Source: Caldifarciminota bacterium (GTDB lineage Bacteria; Hydrothermota; Hydrothermia; B15-G9). Taken from it: DNA of 44,574 nucleotides. A program made the translations under genes and the position numbers. The DNA lies in the NCBI GenBank assembly GCA_015489175.1, contig WGAI01000036.1:1-44574 (forward strand). The letters run 5' to 3'. Numbering within the stretch: position 1 is the first letter of the stretch; each line of letters opens with the position of its first letter. This document shows, piece by piece, positions 34,720 to 43,868 of the stretch. Below the pieces are notes generated by a model. It made no database searches. It saw nothing but the letters and a program-made list of their open reading frames with translations, and was not told the DNA's origin.

Positions 34720-37700
34720 TTACTTCAGAAGCACCAGTTTTCTGGTGAGCGTCCGAGACCCTGTCTTCAGCATGTAGATGTAAAGTCCAGCAGGCAACCT
34801 GTTGCCGTTCCTGTCGGAGCCATCCCACCTTACCGTGTAGTAACCTGCTTTGTATGTGCCTTTTGCGAGGGTCGTTATGTGCCTTCCTGTGATGTCGTAG
34901 ATGTCGAGTGAAATGTCCATCCTCGATGGCAATGCAAACCTGATGTTTGTGGAGTTGAAAGCCGGGTTGGGGCTGGCAGGCGCAAGCTCAAGCCTTATCG
35001 GCCTGTTCAGGTCGCCGTTCTCGAAGATGGCGGTCAGAGAGGTCGTGAAGTGCAGGGTGAAGCTGTCGGCTATCGGGAATCCGTGAGGATCTATCGTGCC
35101 ATCATAGAAGTATTGCAGGCCGATTGAGCCGTTTTCGTTCTCGATGCCAACTGTGTAATCGGTCTGGGCAGGTTCGGTCTTGTATTGAATTACTATCGAG
35201 CCGTCTCCTGTCGGCGTGGTGTAATAGGCTGGATCGAATAGGAGGATCTCGAATGTCTCCCTGTCACCGCTTGATCCGAAATGAGGCACGCCGTTCCACT
35301 CGACAACGAAGACATGTTTGAGTGAGTCATAGCCATAGGCTATGCTTCCCCCACTCCTCGGATTAAGGTCGTCCCAGTAACCAGCAATCATGTTGTTCGG
35401 TGCGGATGAATTTGGAATTCCCCTGTTTGAATATGAGGTTGAAGATGTCTGTCCCATAGCTATCCATCCGTTTGAGCAAACGGAGATTATCGTGTAGGAC
35501 TGGCCGTAGAAGGTGAAAGTAAACGGCAGAGTGAGCTGAACGGTCTCGTCATCGCCCAGATTGAGCCTCGTGCCTGAGCCACCGCTCTGTGGATCGACTT
35601 CGATCCAGTAGAACTCAAAGCCACCCTGATCATAGACATCAAATGCGTAATAGCCGTAAGAATCGGGGCCTGACGGGATAAGCCTTTCATCTCCAATAAC
35701 AAATGAGTAAAGCAGTTCCTGCTCAAATCCCATGTCGTCATACACATAGATCGTTGCAGTGACCTGAGTGCCGGTAGGCGTCGAGCTGGCAACCTGTATC
35801 ACGAATGGTGTAGGTGCTTCCTGAGTTGAATCCGGGCCGATGGGATCCATCGTCGTCATGGAATCAACAACAGTGATGTATTGGCTCTCGATCCTGAAAA
35901 TCGCCGTGATGCTGGAAGTGCTTTGTCCGCCGATATTTGTGAGGGCTGGCGTGAGCTCGACCGTCTCGCCCGGTTCTATCAACCCGTTGCCGTTACCAAG
36001 CGTATCCACCACAGTCATGTCATCAAGCGTAAGCTGTGCGGGCGGTTCTGGAGGCGTCACTATAACATCGTCGATATACCATCCTTCCCTGTTGACGCTC
36101 CCGTCGGAATGGAAATGGAACCTCACGAAAGCAACATCACCCGGGTTGGCGTCTTCAATCTGATATGCCGCCCTGACCCAGCCATTTGACGAGCCTGTGA
36201 ACTGTGCGAGTTGGCTCCATGTGTTTCCGCTATCAGTGGAGACCTCGACTGTGCAGTAGTCGTAACCTGTCTCCGTGCTGTAATATGTCCAGAACGAAAG
36301 TTCAGGGTTCTCTCCAAGTATGATCATCGGGGATACGAGGTATGCGTCCGCGCCATCTGGATAGTTTCCATTGTCGGTGCCGAAGAAGTAGGAATACATG
36401 CCAGAATGTGCTCTCCTGCTCGAAAGATGCCAGACATCGTTGGACCCGGAATGCGTCCAGAGCTCTGCTGTGCTGTCTTCAAATGCCTCCATTATGCCCA
36501 CCTGACCAATCACAAGGCTCATCGAATCGTGATATGTGAAATCACCAGCTCCGATCAGTTCTATGTTGATTGTGGGGAACGCTGGAGCGGGCGCCGAGCT
36601 GTCAACTTCTATCACAACCGGGCTGACGGATGTGGCAACGCCCATCGAGTCCACATAGCCGATATATGTCTGGTTCTCAAGGATATGGAGATAAGGGACA
36701 TCCGTTGAGATTGTAGCCTGAACGCTGTCCAGAGGCTCATGGCCTGCGTTCCTGACCCCTATCATGATCTCCAGCGTCTCGCCCGGCTCACCCACATGGT
36801 TTCCGTTGCCGTTCAGGGTATCGAATACCCACACATTGGAGAAGTGCAGTTCCGGAGCGTAAACCCTTGCAGAAAAACGGGATGTCCATGTCGAATCGTT
36901 AGCATCTGTAAAACTCACATTGAAGAGTATCGAGTGCATGTCAGGTGCATTGTGGGCGACCGTGAATGCAAAGGGCTGGTCTCCGTAAAGTGAGTCGTCA
37001 GGAGCTATGTCACCGTAGCTCGATGTGTTCTGTGTTATCGTAACAAAACTGTCCTCAGTCGTCAAAGTGGCTGTGACAGAGTATGCCGTATCGTTGCCGA
37101 AGTTGCGGGCAAGGATATTGATATGAACCAGCTCATCAGGATTGATGACCCCGTTTCCATTGCCGCTGGTGGTGTCGTCGAGCACGAAGCCCCTGTAACC
37201 CACATAAGCGCCCTCGGATATCGGCTGGATTGAGCCTGTGAACGGCAGGCGGTTGTAACCGGTTACCGTTATCGTGATTGGTTCTGCTGAATCCGTGAAG
37301 ATGTCCAGCATGACGACACCGTTTTCGTCGGTGATGCCTCTTGCAAGCACGACTGTGTCACACTGAGTGAGGCCAACAAGTGCGCCGCTCATGGGCTGCC
37401 CGTTCTGATCCATAACCGTTATGGAGACCGAGCTTGGCCCTATGTTTACGCTCAACGGATAGTTGACCATGAACGAATCCGGGATTGCAGTTCTCACGCG
37501 CATAGCAGGGTCGCCGATAAGCGTGAACTCCTCGAACTCAACGAGGGTCTTCTCGTGATCGGGCGTCCACGGATACGGGTTTGTGCCGCCCGGAAGGTAA
37601 TATTTGTCATACATCCAGAGTTTTGCGTAGTTTATGACACCTCCGATGTATGGCAACGGAGTTTCATACTGGTTAGTCGTTGTGTCGTTAGGATAGTTCG

Positions 37701-39414
37701 GATCAAACCCGGGGAACAGGGCATCAATGAGGCCTCTGTCTATCTCATCGTTGTAGCCGGAATAGGACACCCTTGATAGGCCGAGAGCAGCCACTGCACC
37801 GGCGTTAGGCGTCCTCACGAATTCCTCGGCAATGCATTCGTATGAGCCCGAATTCTCGTCCGTCTCACCGTCGAACCAACCTGTGCGGCAGTTCAAGCTG
37901 AACACGACAGGCGTGTAATCGCCGTTCGTGAGCTGACTCATGTGTTGAGTCGTCAGTCGAGGATGTGCCCATCCATCAAAACTGCCACCGGCATTGCGAG
38001 AATCTCCATGATCCCTGTGATTCACAAGCCAGACGCCGTTGTTTATAGCGTTTAGCACTCCGTCAGTGCTGCCCGGCGGATTCCCGCCTTCATATTGCCT
38101 GTCGATGTTGTATCCGAACGGATTGAGATAGTCGTAAATCGCTTCGCTCGTGTAAACGAAGTAACGACCACTTTCATCGTAAGCGGCCAACAACATGGAG
38201 TTAAGCCAATCATAAGGTGTTGCAGGATCTTCCTCGTATTTTATGATCTTGTGAACCACGATTCCGAGCTGCTGTGCGTCATCCACAGAGATACGACCGT
38301 TGAAGACATCGATCATCGGAATACTATCCTGTCCAATTATGTCCATTTCCCCGTAATACACATCTGCGGCTGTGTGGATGTTCTCGTAAGGATGGACATG
38401 CTTGTAGAATGTCGGAACCATGTCCGCATCGCCCACGATCAAGACGAAAGAGGGCGGTATTTCCCAGTTGTTGTAAGCTGTTCTGATATATTCTCTTATG
38501 TCATCGGCAGTAGATGATCCTATCTGTGAGAGAGTTACAACCTTTGTTATCATGCCCTGACGGATGTGGTGGAGTGCCAGCGGTATGATGGAATCATAAA
38601 GGTCGTCCGGCACGATGATGAGAAGGTCAGCTGCGTTTTCGGGCATATAGACATTTTCCACACTTATGCCCGTGTTCAGGCCTCTGAGCGAGCGGTTCAG
38701 GGGAACGCCGTCGGCCATAAGCTCATAGTTTGCAAGGAAATCGGCGAAGAACGGCTCGAAAAACGGGCTCCTGAGACGCGGGTCGTAAAGCTGACCGCCT
38801 CCGGACATATTTACATGCACCATAGCACGCCTGACGACGATAAGTTCTTTTCTGAGAGGGTTGTAACGGAAAGGCATTATCAACACATTTCTGATTTCCA
38901 CGCCACGGATTATCTGACTGCCGGATACCTTTGCGAATGCCTGCGGATATTCGGTGTCCTGATTGTAGAATTTTTCGTTTACAACGAACCCGCTTTTAGG
39001 GGCGTCTGGATCGTCAACCTGCTGTGGCTGAGCTGGGAAAAGCATGAAGTCATGAAGTGTATCGGCCTCGATAACCGTCCAATCAACAGTCACATCTGCA
39101 CCGTGAGGCACCGCAAACCATCTGCCTATCGATGGGACCTCGGGATACCCTACCTTTGCGCTATGGCCACCGCCGGGGAGGAATATTCTCCGGTAGTTTA
39201 CGCCTTCGATCTCAACCGATTGCGCATAGAAACCGTCTATGGACACATCAAATGTGATGTCCGAGTATGTAAACGATGGCGTAACCTCCACGGCCTGTGA
39301 CGGATCATCGCTACCGCCAAGGTTTACCCATTGCACATCTCCATAGTGTATGCCGGATGCACTGAGGCCTATTGCAGCTATCAAGCTGAGAGCCAGTATC
39401 CTTAATTTTACCAT
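34720..39414 (-). CDS. Gingipain-family (C25) protease with type IX sorting domain
   Basis: This 1564-residue exported protein has a signal peptide (MVKLRILALSLIAAIGLSAS), a propeptide-like region (to about 240), and a C25 cysteine protease domain (about 250-660) with catalytic-type His469 in NHRDHGDS and Cys509 in SLNCRTGWF. There follow several Ig-like and CARDB-like domains (about 665-1000), a jelly-roll module ending GWYIDDVIV (near 1130), another CARDB-like domain, a nidogen-like module (about 1240-1460, WDDLNPRSGG and VFVVEWNG), and a C-terminal sorting domain (about 1470-1564: IRFALPSRMDISLDIYD, TGRHITTLAKG, AGLYIYMLKTG). The protein would be carried to the cell surface by the Por system and degrade external proteins. 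The start has ACCTCC on the complement eight bases upstream, that is GGAGGT. Confidence 0.88.
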   Translation of the reverse strand: MVKLRILALSLIAAIGLSASGIHYGDVQWVNLGGSDDPSQAVEVTPSFTYSDITFDVSIDGFYAQSVEIEGVNYRRIFLPGGGHSAKVGYPEVPSIGRWFAVPHGADVTVDWTVIEADTLHDFMLFPAQPQQVDDPDAPKSGFVVNEKFYNQDTEYPQAFAKVSGSQIIRGVEIRNVLIMPFRYNPLRKELIVVRRAMVHVNMSGGGQLYDPRLRSPFFEPFFADFLANYELMADGVPLNRSLRGLNTGISVENVYMPENAADLLIIVPDDLYDSIIPLALHHIRQGMITKVVTLSQIGSSTADDIREYIRTAYNNWEIPPSFVLIVGDADMVPTFYKHVHPYENIHTAADVYYGEMDIIGQDSIPMIDVFNGRISVDDAQQLGIVVHKIIKYEEDPATPYDWLNSMLLAAYDESGRYFVYTSEAIYDYLNPFGYNIDRQYEGGNPPGSTDGVLNAINNGVWLVNHRDHGDSRNAGGSFDGWAHPRLTTQHMSQLTNGDYTPVVFSLNCRTGWFDGETDENSGSYECIAEEFVRTPNAGAVAALGLSRVSYSGYNDEIDRGLIDALFPGFDPNYPNDTTTNQYETPLPYIGGVINYAKLWMYDKYYLPGGTNPYPWTPDHEKTLVEFEEFTLIGDPAMRVRTAIPDSFMVNYPLSVNIGPSSVSITVMDQNGQPMSGALVGLTQCDTVVLARGITDENGVVMLDIFTDSAEPITITVTGYNRLPFTGSIQPISEGAYVGYRGFVLDDTTSGNGNGVINPDELVHINILARNFGNDTAYSVTATLTTEDSFVTITQNTSSYGDIAPDDSLYGDQPFAFTVAHNAPDMHSILFNVSFTDANDSTWTSRFSARVYAPELHFSNVWVFDTLNGNGNHVGEPGETLEIMIGVRNAGHEPLDSVQATISTDVPYLHILENQTYIGYVDSMGVATSVSPVVIEVDSSAPAPAFPTINIELIGAGDFTYHDSMSLVIGQVGIMEAFEDSTAELWTHSGSNDVWHLSSRRAHSGMYSYFFGTDNGNYPDGADAYLVSPMIILGENPELSFWTYYSTETGYDYCTVEVSTDSGNTWSQLAQFTGSSNGWVRAAYQIEDANPGDVAFVRFHFHSDGSVNREGWYIDDVIVTPPEPPAQLTLDDMTVVDTLGNGNGLIEPGETVELTPALTNIGGQSTSSITAIFRIESQYITVVDSMTTMDPIGPDSTQEAPTPFVIQVASSTPTGTQVTATIYVYDDMGFEQELLYSFVIGDERLIPSGPDSYGYYAFDVYDQGGFEFYWIEVDPQSGGSGTRLNLGDDETVQLTLPFTFTFYGQSYTIISVCSNGWIAMGQTSSTSYSNRGIPNSSAPNNMIAGYWDDLNPRSGGSIAYGYDSLKHVFVVEWNGVPHFGSSGDRETFEILLFDPAYYTTPTGDGSIVIQYKTEPAQTDYTVGIENENGSIGLQYFYDGTIDPHGFPIADSFTLHFTTSLTAIFENGDLNRPIRLELAPASPNPAFNSTNIRFALPSRMDISLDIYDITGRHITTLAKGTYKAGYYTVRWDGSDRNGNRLPAGLYIYMLKTGSRTLTRKLVLLK

Positions 39415-39570
39415 ACTACCTCCTTATTGATGGAATTTGGATTTTCGTCTAACTCAAGGGATGAAAATTTGCGGGATAATGCAAAACTGTGAGTGGGCAA
39501 AATAAAACATCTAACCCCCACACATCTATTTTTATGACCTATATCACCATGGAAAAGGCACTTCAAAACG

Positions 39571-40023
39571 TCACCCACTCGTTGGCGGTATGTCGATTAT
39601 AAGGGTAACGGGACCGTCATTCACCAGCTCGACCTCCATGACGGCCTGAAATACACCAGTCTCAACCCTGAGGCCATACTCCCTCAGGAATTGAAGGAAC
39701 TTATCAAATTTTTCCTTTGCGATTTCGGGTGATTCAGCACGATCGAAACTCGGGCGTCTCCCTTTCTGGGTGCGGCCTGCGACCGTGAAGTTGGACACCG
39801 CAAGCACTTCCAATCCAAGCTCAAGCGCAGACAGGTTGAGTTTCCCGTTCCCATCCTCGAAGATCCTCATATTCACGCACTTATCTGCGGCTTTTTTGAG
39901 CTGGGCATCGGTATCGCCCTTCTCGACAGCAGCCAGAAGAAGAATGCCTCGCCCTATTCGGCCAACAACCTTACCATCAACTCGCACTTCAGCCCGTTTC
40001 ACACGCTGAAGCACTATTTTCAT
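39571..40023 (-). CDS. dtd: D-aminoacyl-tRNA deacylase
   Basis: DTD removes D-amino acids and glycine wrongly attached to tRNA. The 150-residue protein has normal length, the start MKIVLQRVKRAEVRVDG, and the C-terminal motif NDGPVT (135-140), equivalent to the family's GP dipeptide site. The catalytic motif usually written SQFT reads SNFT here (77-80), an Asn for Gln change, followed by the standard KGRRPSF. The start overlaps the stop of the upstream gene by four bases (ATGA), so the two form an operon. Confidence 0.93.
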   Translation of the reverse strand: MKIVLQRVKRAEVRVDGKVVGRIGRGILLLAAVEKGDTDAQLKKAADKCVNMRIFEDGNGKLNLSALELGLEVLAVSNFTVAGRTQKGRRPSFDRAESPEIAKEKFDKFLQFLREYGLRVETGVFQAVMEVELVNDGPVTLIIDIPPTSG

Positions 40024-40619
40024 ATTTCAAAGTCCTTCTCTTTCAAGCCGATGTTGGTTTTAATGTCCTTGTATTTCACCCAGTGAACCACCTGACCGCT
40101 TGCATCCCGCTCCTCAAGATAGACAGGGAAGTGCGTTTCCTTGCTGAAGTATATCCTTGCGTCTAATCCGTTATATTTGACCGATATGCCGACGGCTGCC
40201 TGCCCGTCGATTGTGGTGTCACCCAAAACCTCGAGGTCTTTCCCGTTTTTGATTTGCACGAGCATGTGACCAAAATCGGATTCCGTTATCTTAATGCCGC
40301 GAAGAGACTTCACCAGAGGGTTATCGGGCGATAGTTTGATGCGGATTTTGCCTGCGAGACCGGGTTTTCTGGCATAGACCTTGCCATTGAGCGGGTTGTA
40401 TGCAGCCTTTCCGCCCTTGTCCGCACCGTCGATGATTATCATCTTGATCCACTTAGGCCTCATAAACGCAAAATCATAAACCCTGTAACGCTCCTTTTTA
40501 CCCTTCTTTTCGTAAACCTCCATCGTGCAGGTGTAATCTTTCACATTGTGCCACACCGCTTTAAACTCCTCAACGGGGTTGGCGGCTGTCAGAGAAATGA
40601 GCATTAAAGTTGCAAGCAT
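40020..40619 (-). CDS. LolA-like/DUF1571-like exported protein
   Basis: This 199-residue protein has a very short signal-like start (MLATLMLISLTAANP) and a LolA-type beta-sheet pattern: VKDYTCTMEVYEKKGKKERY, FMRPKWIKMIIIDG, ARIYFSKETHFPVYLEERDASG. This resembles DUF1571 and outer-membrane lipoprotein carrier-type proteins, which bind lipoprotein acyl chains or polysaccharide in the periplasm. The exact family is uncertain. GGAGGT precedes the start. It overlaps dtd by four bases; a functional link with tRNA proofreading is not obvious. Confidence 0.68.
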   Translation of the reverse strand: MLATLMLISLTAANPVEEFKAVWHNVKDYTCTMEVYEKKGKKERYRVYDFAFMRPKWIKMIIIDGADKGGKAAYNPLNGKVYARKPGLAGKIRIKLSPDNPLVKSLRGIKITESDFGHMLVQIKNGKDLEVLGDTTIDGQAAVGISVKYNGLDARIYFSKETHFPVYLEERDASGQVVHWVKYKDIKTNIGLKEKDFEI

Positions 40620-40946
40620 GGTTCACCTCCAGTTTGCGGTGAATTTTAACCCATCGCTCATTCTTTTGCATTTCTTCGTCATCGAGAGTTCCAGATTACC
40701 ATCAAAATCCAGCTTTCCCAACAGGAACCCATTGGCATGTATTAGGATCTGGTAACGCTTTTCAACGGTTAGATCGCAATTCCCTTATGCTCAAAGTCTT
40801 AACAGACTACACTGAATGGCATAATACGGATCGAGGATCTGTTACCTCACGCCATTTGATAACGAGTTCTGGATGGGATTACACTAAAAACCGTTCGGGT
40901 CCCGGTTAAAGTCTGAGTGTTTTCAACATAACAGGAGGTTGATGAA
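40620..40946. other. 327-base divergent intergenic region
   Basis: No gene is seen. It must hold promoters for the divergent genes at 40619 and 40947. On the + strand TTAACA (40799-40804) and CATAAT (40820-40825) are only 15 bases apart, a weak candidate. A five-base inverted repeat AACCG/CGGTT at 40889-40907 lies about 30 bases before the ribosome site AGGAGG. None is strong evidence. Confidence 0.5.
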
Positions 40947-41669
40947 ATGTTGCTCAACGCCACAATTTTGATGGCAATCCTATCATTCAATTTCTCTGAC
41001 AGCCTGACATTTGTCGGGGCCAGGTTGCATAGCCTTGTAACTTTGCCGAACGAGTATGTGATCCAGAAGGTGGAAGGCAATACGCTGAAAACATGGGCGT
41101 TCGGTGTATCCGCCGATATCCAGTTCCCATACAAGCAAACTTACATCAATGGGGATTCAACAGACAACACAATGACCTTAACCACCAGCTCGTACGAGGC
41201 TGAAAGCTGGGTTTCCTATACGAGGTATCACATTAGACCCATAAAAGATTGGATTTATGGCTTAAAACTTAATTTTTTAAGCGGCATCACTCCATACACA
41301 GGATTGGAATTCTCGAAATCGCGTGTCTCCCGTAAGGTTAACTCAGAAAATGCTCTTGCAGGTGCGGGTTATACGACAACAATAACAACAATAAGGACGA
41401 ATATACACGGTTACGTTGGTGTAGGGTTAAATGCCGGATTGCAATTATCAAAGAAAGTGCAGGGCAGAATGATATCTCTCCAGTTTATCACCACATTGGC
41501 AAATTTCAGAATCGGCGCACATCATTATGAAGAAAAAAGGATATACACAGAAGGGGACATGAGAAGTGTGAATGTCAATAAAATCCCTGTAAAACCTTAC
41601 ATTACATTAAGAAAATATGGCGGCCCGATGATGGGAGTGTTCTCCATCTACCTGATGGTTCAACTTTGA
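40947..41669 (+). CDS. Hypothetical beta-barrel-like envelope protein
   Basis: This 240-residue protein is unrecognised. A hydrophobic, uncharged start (MLLNATILMAILSFNF) leads into amphipathic strands with charged, Ser/Thr-rich turns (VGARLHSLVTLP, YGLKLNFLSGITPYTGLEF, HGYVGVGLNAGLQLS, GVFSIYLMVQL). This pattern fits a small outer-membrane barrel. An AGGAGG site lies ten bases before the ATG. It stands alone with intergenic regions on both sides, so it is probably a single-gene unit. Confidence 0.6.
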   Translation: MLLNATILMAILSFNFSDSLTFVGARLHSLVTLPNEYVIQKVEGNTLKTWAFGVSADIQFPYKQTYINGDSTDNTMTLTTSSYEAESWVSYTRYHIRPIKDWIYGLKLNFLSGITPYTGLEFSKSRVSRKVNSENALAGAGYTTTITTIRTNIHGYVGVGLNAGLQLSKKVQGRMISLQFITTLANFRIGAHHYEEKRIYTEGDMRSVNVNKIPVKPYITLRKYGGPMMGVFSIYLMVQL

Positions 41670-41952
41670 TGTAGATCTAAGGGGCATAGTGGTGTTGGGC
41701 ATCCGGGGCCCGAACACCAACAACAGCTCCCATGCATAGTTCGTCCACTGTCAGGCATCTTCCCGTTAAGGTGACTGCGTTAACCGATTTCAGCGGCAGG
41801 ATGTGCCACATAGGCCAACCTGCCATCAACAAATTGGATCCATGCCATTTCGATCAGCTTGCAAAAGGGGTTGCTCTGTGATAACATAACTCACTGATTT
41901 TCCAAGGGAAACTGAAGCAAGAACAAACTTCAACCAAGGGAGGTAATGAAAC
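41670..41952 (+). other. 283-base leader region with hairpin and possible promoter
   Basis: No gene is seen. A hairpin at 41691-41718 pairs GGTGTTGGGC with GCCC and AACACC across one bulge (ten pairs, no T run), about 20 bases after the preceding gene, so it may be its 3' end. A promoter candidate for the TPR lipoprotein is TTGCAA (41859-41864), 17 bases, TAACAT (41882-41887). GGGAGG precedes the next start. Confidence 0.5.
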
Positions 41953-43278
41953 ATGAAGAAGCTGCTTGCCTTAGGGATAGTAGCAGTGATAGTGGCGGCA
42001 TGTGCTCCTACAACTCAGACACAACAAAAGCAGGTCAAAAGGACTTTCAGTCCTGACACCGCAAAGATCTGGTATTCGGTGGGGAAGGATTACATGCAGA
42101 AAGAGCGTTATGACGACGCTATAAGGAACTTCAAGCTGTCGCTCGAATACGACTCCACATTCGTGCTTTCCTATCTCGACATGGGTAGAGCATATATCGA
42201 GAAAGCAAAGAAGGCATACGAAGAGGCAAAAACTCTTAAACAATCCGGAGATGACTCACTTGCCAACATGGCAGTTGAATTGGCCAAAGCTTATCTTGAT
42301 TCCGCCGAGGCAGCTTACCGTCAGGTCTCGATAATCAATCCAAAGGATTCGCGCGGATGGCAGGGACTTGGATACATGTATGGAATTGTCAAAAATGACA
42401 CGGAAAAGGGAATTGAATACTACAAGAAAGCGATAGAGACGGATCCGAAGAACTACGATGCGATGTTTGGACTCGCTAAACTCTATGAAAAAGCCGGCCA
42501 GGTGGATCTTGCGGATTCGCTATATCAGACGGCTATCGCCGGTGACACATCAAACATTGCTCTTAAACGCTCCTACGGCCTGTTCCTCGTGGATCAGGGG
42601 AGATACGCTGATGCAATAACTTATCTTGAGGAGGTATCAAAGAAGCTTCCGAATGATAAAGATGTCTATGAAGCGCTTTATAAGAGTTATAAGGCACTTG
42701 CCGAGCAATACAAGGACACAAGCAAAGACACCGCAACATATTACGGCATGCAGGCTGTGAAAGCTGTTGACGGGCTCATCAAGATAGACACGACCGACGC
42801 CACGCTCTGGTCAAGGCGAGGCACGATGTTCGAATGGCTCGGCGATTTGAATAAGTCCGTGGCCTATTACGATTCGGCGATCGCATGCTACGACAGGGCA
42901 ATCACCCTGGATTCGCTCAATCCAGCTTATTACCTTCAGAAGGGCTATCTGCTTGTTACATCGCTGAAGCGCACCGCTGAGGCACGGAAAGTGCTGAAAC
43001 AGGCCCTTAACCTTGAGAGATCAGGTCCGGACATCAAAGCGACTGTCTATTTCCTCATCGGGAACTCATACCTCATCGATGGCGTCAGGCTTTACAACCA
43101 GAAGGACTACGAGGCTTCGATGAACGCTTTTGACCAGGCGATAGCTTACTATCAGAAGGCACTCGCTGAACCCACAACCGAAAAGTGGGCAACTTATAGG
43201 ACTTACACCCAGAAAATGCTTACCTCAGCCAAGGATAAAAGGCAGAAGGCGTGGCGTAAATACAAGGGCATCGACTGA
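41953..43278 (+). CDS. TPR-repeat lipoprotein
   Basis: This 441-residue protein has a lipoprotein signal with lipobox VAAC (Cys17) and then tetratricopeptide repeats along its length: for example VGKDYMQKERYDDAIRNFKL, GLGYMYGIVKNDTEKGIEYY, MFGLAKLYEKAGQVDLADSL and LFLVDQGRYADAITYLEE. I count about seven to eight repeats, one interrupted by a longer helical insert (about 75-115). It is probably a membrane-anchored periplasmic scaffold. GGGAGG precedes the start. The gene is six bases before the HNH gene. Confidence 0.82.
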   Translation: MKKLLALGIVAVIVAACAPTTQTQQKQVKRTFSPDTAKIWYSVGKDYMQKERYDDAIRNFKLSLEYDSTFVLSYLDMGRAYIEKAKKAYEEAKTLKQSGDDSLANMAVELAKAYLDSAEAAYRQVSIINPKDSRGWQGLGYMYGIVKNDTEKGIEYYKKAIETDPKNYDAMFGLAKLYEKAGQVDLADSLYQTAIAGDTSNIALKRSYGLFLVDQGRYADAITYLEEVSKKLPNDKDVYEALYKSYKALAEQYKDTSKDTATYYGMQAVKAVDGLIKIDTTDATLWSRRGTMFEWLGDLNKSVAYYDSAIACYDRAITLDSLNPAYYLQKGYLLVTSLKRTAEARKVLKQALNLERSGPDIKATVYFLIGNSYLIDGVRLYNQKDYEASMNAFDQAIAYYQKALAEPTTEKWATYRTYTQKMLTSAKDKRQKAWRKYKGID

Positions 43279-43284
43279 TTTACG

Positions 43285-43794
43285 ATGTTGGATGGGAAGG
43301 TCCTTGTGCTGAACAGCAACTATGAGCCTTTGAATGTAAGCACAATGCGGCGTGCTATAAGGCTGCTTGTGCTCCAAAAGGCTGAGATGGTTTACTCCTA
43401 CGACGGGCAAGTCATCCGCTCGTCGTCGAGGGCCTTCCCGAAACCGAGCGTAATAAGGCTGAAATATTACATCGGCATAAGGCGGGAGATCCCGTTGACC
43501 AAGCGGAACATCCTCAAAAGGGACAACTACACATGCCAGTATTGTGGCAGGCGGGATCTCCCACTCACTATCGATCATGTGATTCCCAAAAGGATGGGCG
43601 GCAAAGACACATGGGAAAACCTTGTGTGTGCCTGCGTTGAGTGCAACAACAAAAAGGGCGACCGCACGCCCGAACAGGCGGGCATGAAACTGCTCAAAAA
43701 GCCGCGAAAACCAAGCTATATCGTTTTCCTTGTCAGCGGCTTGAAAATCCCTGACGCAAGGTGGAAACCCTTCCTCTTCATGGACCGCAAATAA
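43285..43794 (+). CDS. HNH endonuclease-domain protein
   Basis: This 169-residue protein has an N-terminal part (LVLNSNYEPLNVSTMRRAI) common to a widespread bacterial HNH family, and a C-terminal HNH domain with zinc-finger cysteines CQYC and CVEC and the catalytic core LTIDHVIPKRMGG followed by ENLVCAC and CNNKKGDRTP. The domain looks intact. The family is common, chromosomal and of uncertain role; there is no nearby phage, restriction or intron gene. It starts six bases after the TPR lipoprotein stop without a clear ribosome site. Confidence 0.85.
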   Translation: MLDGKVLVLNSNYEPLNVSTMRRAIRLLVLQKAEMVYSYDGQVIRSSSRAFPKPSVIRLKYYIGIRREIPLTKRNILKRDNYTCQYCGRRDLPLTIDHVIPKRMGGKDTWENLVCACVECNNKKGDRTPEQAGMKLLKKPRKPSYIVFLVSGLKIPDARWKPFLFMDRK

Positions 43795-43868
43795 ACTCCA
43801 CGCCAGCTGAATGGCTATAAGTGCATATCTATCGTATAATCAACAGGCTGAAAAGGAGGGCATACCCT

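Noticed and set aside
43285-43794. A homing or restriction endonuclease
   Set aside because: The HNH protein belongs to a common stand-alone chromosomal family; there is no intron, methylase or mobile element nearby.
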